NCBI GenBank assembly: GCA_963978895.1
Contig: OZ022243.1
Location: 10,287,396-10,351,395 of the forward strand
From: Erpobdella octoculata
Lineage: Eukaryota > Annelida > Clitellata > Hirudinida > Erpobdellidae
Reading direction: 5' to 3'
DNA length: 64,000 nucleotides
In this document: piece by piece, positions 58,730-64,000 of the stretch
How the letters are laid out: each line of letters begins with the position of its first letter
How positions within the stretch are numbered: position 1 is the first letter of the stretch
Notes under the pieces: generated by a model
What the model was told of the DNA's origin: nothing
What the model saw: the letters and a program-made list of their open reading frames with translations, nothing else
Databases searched by the model: none
Made by a program: the position numbers and the translations under genes

Positions 58730-58794
58730 TGCCGGAAAGAAATTTAACATATTGCCGTTTTTAGAACAGTTCTCAACAATAAGTGAAATAACAG
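58730..58794 (+). CDS. EGFR: EGFR exon (L2 domain, equivalent of human exon 10)
   Basis: 65 nt, phase 2 in and phase 1 out, after a 78-bp intron. The acceptor is AAATTTAAAG (weak, but the only one that keeps phase) and the donor GTTTGA. It reads AGKKFNILPFLEQFSTISEI, T. The ISEIT ending with a split Gly codon matches the V-K-E-I-T-G junction of human exons 10/11 as I recall it. The next exon is not in the window or was not recognised. Confidence 0.82.
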
Positions 58795-58819
58795 GTTTGA
58801 TAAACTTATTTCTCAATAA

Positions 58820-58956
<137 letters not shown>

Positions 58957-59061
58957 ATATCTATGGTACTGATTTCACTTTTCCCATCTATTATTTTATT
59001 AACATTGATTATATTAGAAGGAATAAGTAGCAATAACCAAGCTTTATTTATTATCACACAA

Positions 59062-60274
59062 TCTATATATATAAAAATGAATGTTTGTATATATGTATTT
59101 ATGTATGTTAATGTCCTTTATGCATTGCTACACCATTCATCCGATCGTAATGAAATTTTCACACAACCTTGAGAGTCAATGAAAATCAAAAATAAAAAAA
59201 AAATTTTGAAATCCGTCACAAAATGAGCGGAGCGGAGCGGGTGAGCGAGCGGGAACTATATATATATGTATGTGCGTATGTATGTGTGTATGTATGTATG
59301 TGTATGTGCATGTATGTGTGTCTGTGTGTGTGTTTATGTATGTACTAGCGGAGATACCCGGCGTTGCCCAGGTTTTTTGAGGTTTTTCTAATGTTTGTCT
59401 CTTTCTCTCCCGTTTCCTTTTCCACCTGCTTTCCCACTCCTGTTAGCTTTTCCGTTTTCGGTCGTTTTCCCACTGCCGGTCGCTTTCCCGCTCCCGGTCG
59501 CTTTCCCGCTCCCGGTCGCTTTCCCGCTCCCGGTCGTTTTCCCGTCCCGGTCGCTGCCCCGTTCCCGCTCACGTTTGCTCTCCCATTCCCGCTCACGCTT
59601 GCTTTTCTGTTCCCGCTCGCTGTCCGTTCCGGGTGCTTTCCCGTTTCTATAATAGACAAACTAACCCACAAACATTCATATATATATATATAGTCTTAGC
59701 AAATCTATTTTGCGTTTTATAGGCTAACAGAAGTTATGAAAGAATGTAAAAGAGAAAATGAGCGGGAACGGGAACAGGAGAGCAACCGTGACCGGGAATG
59801 GGAGAGCAAGCATGACCGGGAACGGGAGAGCAAGCCTGAGCGGGAATGGGAGAGCAAGCATGACCGGGAACGGGAGAGCAAGCGTGAGCGGGAACGGGAG
59901 AGCGACCGGGAACGGGAAAGCGACCGGGAACGGGAAAGCGACCGGGAACGGGAAAGCGACCGAGAACGGGAAAGCGACCGGGAACGGGAAAGCGACCGGG
60001 AACGGGAAAGCGACCGGGAACGCGGAAAGCGACCGGGAACGCGGAAAGCGACTGGAATCGGGAGAGCAAGCTTGGAAGGAAACGCGAGCAAGAGAGAAAA
60101 TCGATAACAGAACTTCTGAGCGGGAAAGCGACCGGGAGCTGGAAAACGACCGAGAGCGGAAAAGCGACCGGGAACGCTACGAAAACGGGAAAGTGGAGAA
60201 GGGAACGGGAGCGAGAGAGACAAACATTAGAAAAACCTCTAAAAACCCCGGGCAACGCCGGGTAACCCCGCTAG
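59062..60274 (+). mobile_element. Non-autonomous Helitron
   Basis: 5' TC (TCTATATATATAAAAATGAA) and 3' hairpin plus CTAG (CCCGGGCAACGCCGGGTA, then ACCCCGCTAG), inserted between A (59061) and T (60275) as Helitrons do. No Rep/helicase. The interior holds an inverted second copy and a CGGGAACGGGAAAGCGAC minisatellite (about 59880-60050). The long Arg/Ser frames on both strands here come from that repeat. Confidence 0.8.
59345..59693 (-). mobile_element. Inner inverted Helitron copy
   Basis: CTAG at 59345-59348 followed by the complement of the same terminal hairpin (GATACCCGGCGTTGCCC). The other edge is TATATATAG at about 59693. Together with the outer right arm it makes a long interrupted palindrome (59345-59693 against about 59730-60274). 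Confidence 0.7.
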
Positions 60275-60323
60275 TAAACAATAAAACCATTCTTCTGGAC
60301 CTGTAATACAATTTGACGATTTT

Positions 60324-60660
<337 letters not shown>

Positions 60661-60676
60661 AATTGGCGACGAGGAA

Positions 60677-61873
60677 ATGGGAACTTCAGACTTCACAGCG
60701 TTAGTAAAGCAACTCTCGGACCAACAATTAGTCCTGATGAAGATGCTAGAGGCGATGCAAGGCAGGGACTCAACACGCACATCAAGCGATAATTTGTTTC
60801 AAAACGTTCTACAAAGGATGGACAAATTCACATACAACCCGGAGAAAACAAATTCTTTCGATTTGTGGTTTCGTCGTTTCAACGACCTCATCGACGACCA
60901 ACAGCTAGACGAAAGAACAAAAACCAAAGTGCTGGTATCATTACTGGATGACGACTCATACAAAACGTTCAACACGCACATCAGCCCACAAACTCCAAAC
61001 GACCTCAGTTGGCAAGAAACAGTCACTACAATGAAAAAGATATTTTCTCCTCAGAAGAGTCTTCTCAGAAAAAGGTTTGAGTGTTTTAGACAAATTTTCA
61101 ATCCTAGTGATGATTTCAATTTTTTTGCTAATCTATTGAACGCAAACTGCGAAGAGGCGGAGGTAAACAAAATCACTGACGACACATTCAAATGTCTGGC
61201 TTTAGTTTTAGTTTTTGCGTTCCAAGCACCTGAACTAGCCGACTACCGAATGCGTTTCCTCCGACGAATGGACGACAACGAATCAGTAACATTCAAAAAG
61301 CTGGTTCAAGATTATCATGCGTTAAAAACAGTAAAAGAAGATGCCAAACTTCTGGAACAGCCAACAGTCATACACCAAAACATTAGTGCCGTCAGGAGTC
61401 ACAATCACCAACACAGTCGATCATCTTTTAAACCATCACCACACAAGAAAAGTCCACCCAGCCCTTGCCCCATTTGCAACGGAAATCACTGGAAGAGGGA
61501 TTGCCCAAGACAAACAACACAACAACAGCAGCATAAGAAACACTGGAAGAAATCGCACCGTCAGCACACGATCTCCGCAGTAGCAAGTACACAAGAAAAC
61601 ACACAAAGGTTTGTCCGTGTCAAAATTGGAGACTACGATGCTCGTTTGCAACTGGACACTGGTGCTGACATCACTTTGGTCTCCCGGCAAACATGGAAGA
61701 ACCTCGGATGTCCACAACTCTCACCAGTCGAAGGCGAATATAAAGTTGCTAATGGTGAACCACTTCATATTGACGGACAGTTTGCGACACCGTTTGCCAT
61801 CATAGATGATGCACATAGAGTTTATCTGCTATGTCACAAACACCAACGATCTTCTCGGCTTTCCTTGGATTGA
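60677..61873 (+). CDS. Gypsy gag and aspartic protease
   Basis: 398 codons from an ATG 16 bp after the LTR. Gag capsid-like region: FDLWFRRFNDLIDDQQLDER, VLVSLLDD and FECFRQIFNPSDDFNFFANL. CCHC knuckle CPICNGNHWKRDC (residues about 262-274). Protease LQLDTGADITLVSRQTWKN (about 325-345). Both gag and protease share one frame. The pol frame overlaps the end, with the shift near 61800-61830. Confidence 0.88.
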   Translation: MGTSDFTALVKQLSDQQLVLMKMLEAMQGRDSTRTSSDNLFQNVLQRMDKFTYNPEKTNSFDLWFRRFNDLIDDQQLDERTKTKVLVSLLDDDSYKTFNTHISPQTPNDLSWQETVTTMKKIFSPQKSLLRKRFECFRQIFNPSDDFNFFANLLNANCEEAEVNKITDDTFKCLALVLVFAFQAPELADYRMRFLRRMDDNESVTFKKLVQDYHALKTVKEDAKLLEQPTVIHQNISAVRSHNHQHSRSSFKPSPHKKSPPSPCPICNGNHWKRDCPRQTTQQQQHKKHWKKSHRQHTISAVASTQENTQRFVRVKIGDYDARLQLDTGADITLVSRQTWKNLGCPQLSPVEGEYKVANGEPLHIDGQFATPFAIIDDAHRVYLLCHKHQRSSRLSLD

Positions 61874-62933
61874 ACATCTTCCAGAGTTCAAACTGTTTGC
61901 CAAGAAGTTCATCATCCAAACGGTTACAAATGACGACTTGGATAGCAAGAGAGAGATCCTGATAGAAGAACTCAAAACTCGGTTTTCAGATGTTTTCAAG
62001 GCCGAGTTAGGATGCTGCACTAAAACAAAAGCAACATTACAAGTCAAACCAGGGAAACAACCGATATTTAAAGGCCGACGCTCTGTGCCTTTTGCAGCTA
62101 AAACCGTAATTGAAGAAGAGTTAAACCGATTACAACAACTAGGGGTCATCACTCCTGTGAACCACTCACAATGGGCAGCACCGATTGTAGTCGTGAAGAA
62201 AACGAATGGAAAGATTAGACTCTGTGCTGACTTCTCAACAGGTTTGAATGATGCACTGATGCTACACCAACACCCACTCCCAACAGCTGAAGAAATTTTC
62301 ACTAAACTGAATGGTGGTAAAAATTTTTCTCAAATTGATTTTGCAGAAGCATATTTACAGGTAGAAGTTGATGAACACTCCAGAGAACTACTCACCATCA
62401 ACACACATAAGGGGCTATACACATTCAACCGTCTTCCTTTTGGAGTAAAGTCAGCTCCTGGTATTTTTCAACAGATAATGGATACAATGATTGCAGGTCT
62501 AGAAGGAGTGACAGCGTACTTTGATGATGTGATTGTTACAGGTGCAACCATCGAAGAACACAATGACAACCTGAAAGCACTCATCACTAGAATCCAAGAA
62601 TATGGATTTCGATTAAAAGTTGAGAAATGCAACTTTAGCATGCCCCAAATCACATACCTGGGACATGTCATCTCGAACAAGGGACGTCAACTTGATCCAA
62701 AGAAAGTGAAGGTCATTCAAGATATGCCAATTCCAAAAGACATCACTCAAGTTCGTTCATTTTTGGGGTTGATAAATTATTATGCAACATTTGTTTCGGA
62801 AATGCGTTCACTTAGAGCACCACTTGATGAGCTACTTAAAAAGAACACAAAGTTCTACTGGTCACCAGAATGTCAGAAAGCATTTGACAAAACGAAGCAG
62901 ATTTTGACATCTCCTACTAACACACTACGATGA
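61806..62933 (+). CDS. Gypsy reverse transcriptase (frame-shifted)
   Basis: 375 codons. DLLGFPWIEHLPEF (protease-RT linker), WAAPIVVVKKTNGKIRLCAD, FSQIDFAEAYLQVE, LPFGVKSAPGIFQQ, catalytic YFDDVIVTGATI, and the connection SFLGLINYYATFVSEM. The frame breaks at about 62925, before RNase H, so pol is not intact. Confidence 0.9.
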   Translation: MMHIEFICYVTNTNDLLGFPWIEHLPEFKLFAKKFIIQTVTNDDLDSKREILIEELKTRFSDVFKAELGCCTKTKATLQVKPGKQPIFKGRRSVPFAAKTVIEEELNRLQQLGVITPVNHSQWAAPIVVVKKTNGKIRLCADFSTGLNDALMLHQHPLPTAEEIFTKLNGGKNFSQIDFAEAYLQVEVDEHSRELLTINTHKGLYTFNRLPFGVKSAPGIFQQIMDTMIAGLEGVTAYFDDVIVTGATIEEHNDNLKALITRIQEYGFRLKVEKCNFSMPQITYLGHVISNKGRQLDPKKVKVIQDMPIPKDITQVRSFLGLINYYATFVSEMRSLRAPLDELLKKNTKFYWSPECQKAFDKTKQILTSPTNTLR

Positions 62934-64000
62934 GAAACAAAGTGTCGTCCTGGCTGCAGACGCATCAGACTAAGGAATAGGAGCAGTGCTCTACCACAGA
63001 TATTCCGACGGATCAGAAAAAGCTATAACACACGCAAGTCGCAGTCTCACAGATGCCAAATAGAAAAGGAAGCGCTTGCCATCATTTTTGCAACTCAAAA
63101 ATTTCACAGGTACGTATATGGCAGACCATTCACATTGTTGACCGACCATAAACCTCTTCTTGCAGTCTTCGGAAATAAGGCAGGAATTCCAACGTTCAGA
63201 GCAAACCGTCTCCAACGCTGGGCCCTCACATTGAGATCATATGACTTTAAAATTGAATACAGAAGTACGACATCCTTTGGTCATGCAGATTCACTATCAC
63301 GACTGATAGCGGATCAGAACACAACAGAGGTAGACAAAGTGATAGCCAAAATAAACAAAGATGTCGATGCTTTATTCATAAGAACTATTAACGCACTTCC
63401 TGTTAGTCAACCAGAGATTTGCACAGCAACAACAAATGACGAGAAGCTACAACTCATCCACCAAAACTTACAAACAGGAAGCTGGCCAAAGAAACCTTCA
63501 AAACACATTTCCCAGTTGTGCACATTGAAATCTGAATTATCCACACAGAATGGATGCATCATGTTCGGAGAAAGAATAGTTGTTCCTGACAGTTTACAAG
63601 AACGCATGTTACAGAAGCTTCACAAAGGTCATCCAGGAATTTGTCGAATGAAATCACTCGCAAGAGAACACGTGTATTGGCAAGGCATAAACAATGACAT
63701 CGAAATGTTAGTAAGAAGATGCACCCAATGTCAAATGGCAGCAAAAAGTCCAAGCCATGAAACTCCTTGCAACTGGACTCCAACAACCAAGCCATGGGAA
63801 AGACTGCATGTGGACTTTGCAGGACCAGTAGAAGGTAAGATATATATGATCCTAGTAGATTCTTTTAGCAAATGGCCGGAGGTAGTCGAAATGCAGAGTG
63901 CATCAACACAAGCAACAATACTGGAACTACAAAAGATCTTTTCCAGATTCGGCTACCCTAAAACATTGGTTTCCGACAATGGCACTCAATTTACATCCAC
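62934..64000 (+). pseudogene. Gypsy RNase H and integrase (interrupted, partial)
   Basis: RNase H begins VVLAADASD, then a stop (about 62974), GIGAVLYHRYSDGS and another stop (about 63060). From about 63065 the frame is open to the window end: EKEALAIIFATQKFHRYVYG, LLTDHKPLLAVFG, GHADSLSRL, zinc region GHPGICRMKSLAREHVYWQG with C-T-Q-C-Q, then core HVDFAGP and LVSDNGTQFTS. Integrase is cut by the window edge. Confidence 0.88.

Noticed and set aside
59395..60255. Arg/Ser-rich frames resembling splicing-factor RS domains
   Set aside because: They arise from the GC-rich minisatellite inside the Helitron; every frame on both strands is open for the same reason.

Overview
The window is intronic and exonic DNA from an AT-rich, transposon-laden genome of an invertebrate-type animal. 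The evidence is a split host gene with canonical GT-AG introns, plus animal-type LINEs, a Penelope-like element, Tigger, hAT, Helitron and Ty3/gypsy elements, a tRNA-derived SINE and long (AT)n and (GTGA)n satellites. I cannot name the species. Everything is read by eye.

Host gene. Nine consecutive exons of an epidermal growth factor receptor (ErbB/EGFR) orthologue lie on the + strand at 10693-10850, 26046-26199, 26338-26460, 29708-29779, 34638-34753, 44401-44521, 48230-48337, 58549-58651 and 58730-58794. Joined, they give 1020 nt with no stop and with matching phases at every junction. They encode most of the L1 domain, all of the first furin-like cysteine-rich domain and the start of the L2 domain. 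Phases and several exact junctions match what I recall of human EGFR exons 2-10. Exon 1 (signal peptide) and everything from exon 11 onwards (rest of L2, second Cys-rich domain, membrane segment, kinase) were not found. Introns range from 78 bp to 15.2 kb, and recognisable transposons account for much of the longer ones.

Layout. 1-10.4 kb (upstream of the first visible exon): hAT fragments, an L2-type LINE split by a young 2-kb LTR element that carries only a SAP-domain ORF, a Helitron piece, a Penelope-like element and tandem repeats. Intron 2 (10.9-26.0 kb): a gypsy element containing a hAT element, which contains a CR1/Jockey-type LINE and a small LTR element carrying a gag-like leader plus a sense-orientation stretch of non-muscle myosin II tail; then a 784-bp (GTGA)n satellite ending 40 bp before exon 3. 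Introns 4-5: a hAT MITE, a second myosin-bearing LTR element in which the myosin stretch is tandemly amplified, and a Tigger element with both ends. Intron 6: a decayed LINE and a decayed minus-strand gypsy with two hAT insertions, a MITE and a SINE. Intron 7: a LINE fragment and a hAT copy. Intron 8: a decayed minus-strand gypsy split by a much better preserved gypsy (49015-57820, 5-bp TSD), itself split by a nearly intact 4.4-kb LINE. Intron 10 to the window end: a solo LTR split by a Helitron that contains an inverted Helitron, then a gypsy running off the edge.

How it fits together. The one host gene is the receptor. The rest is mobile DNA whose nesting order gives relative ages. The least ordinary object is the LTR element that captured a myosin heavy-chain coiled coil.
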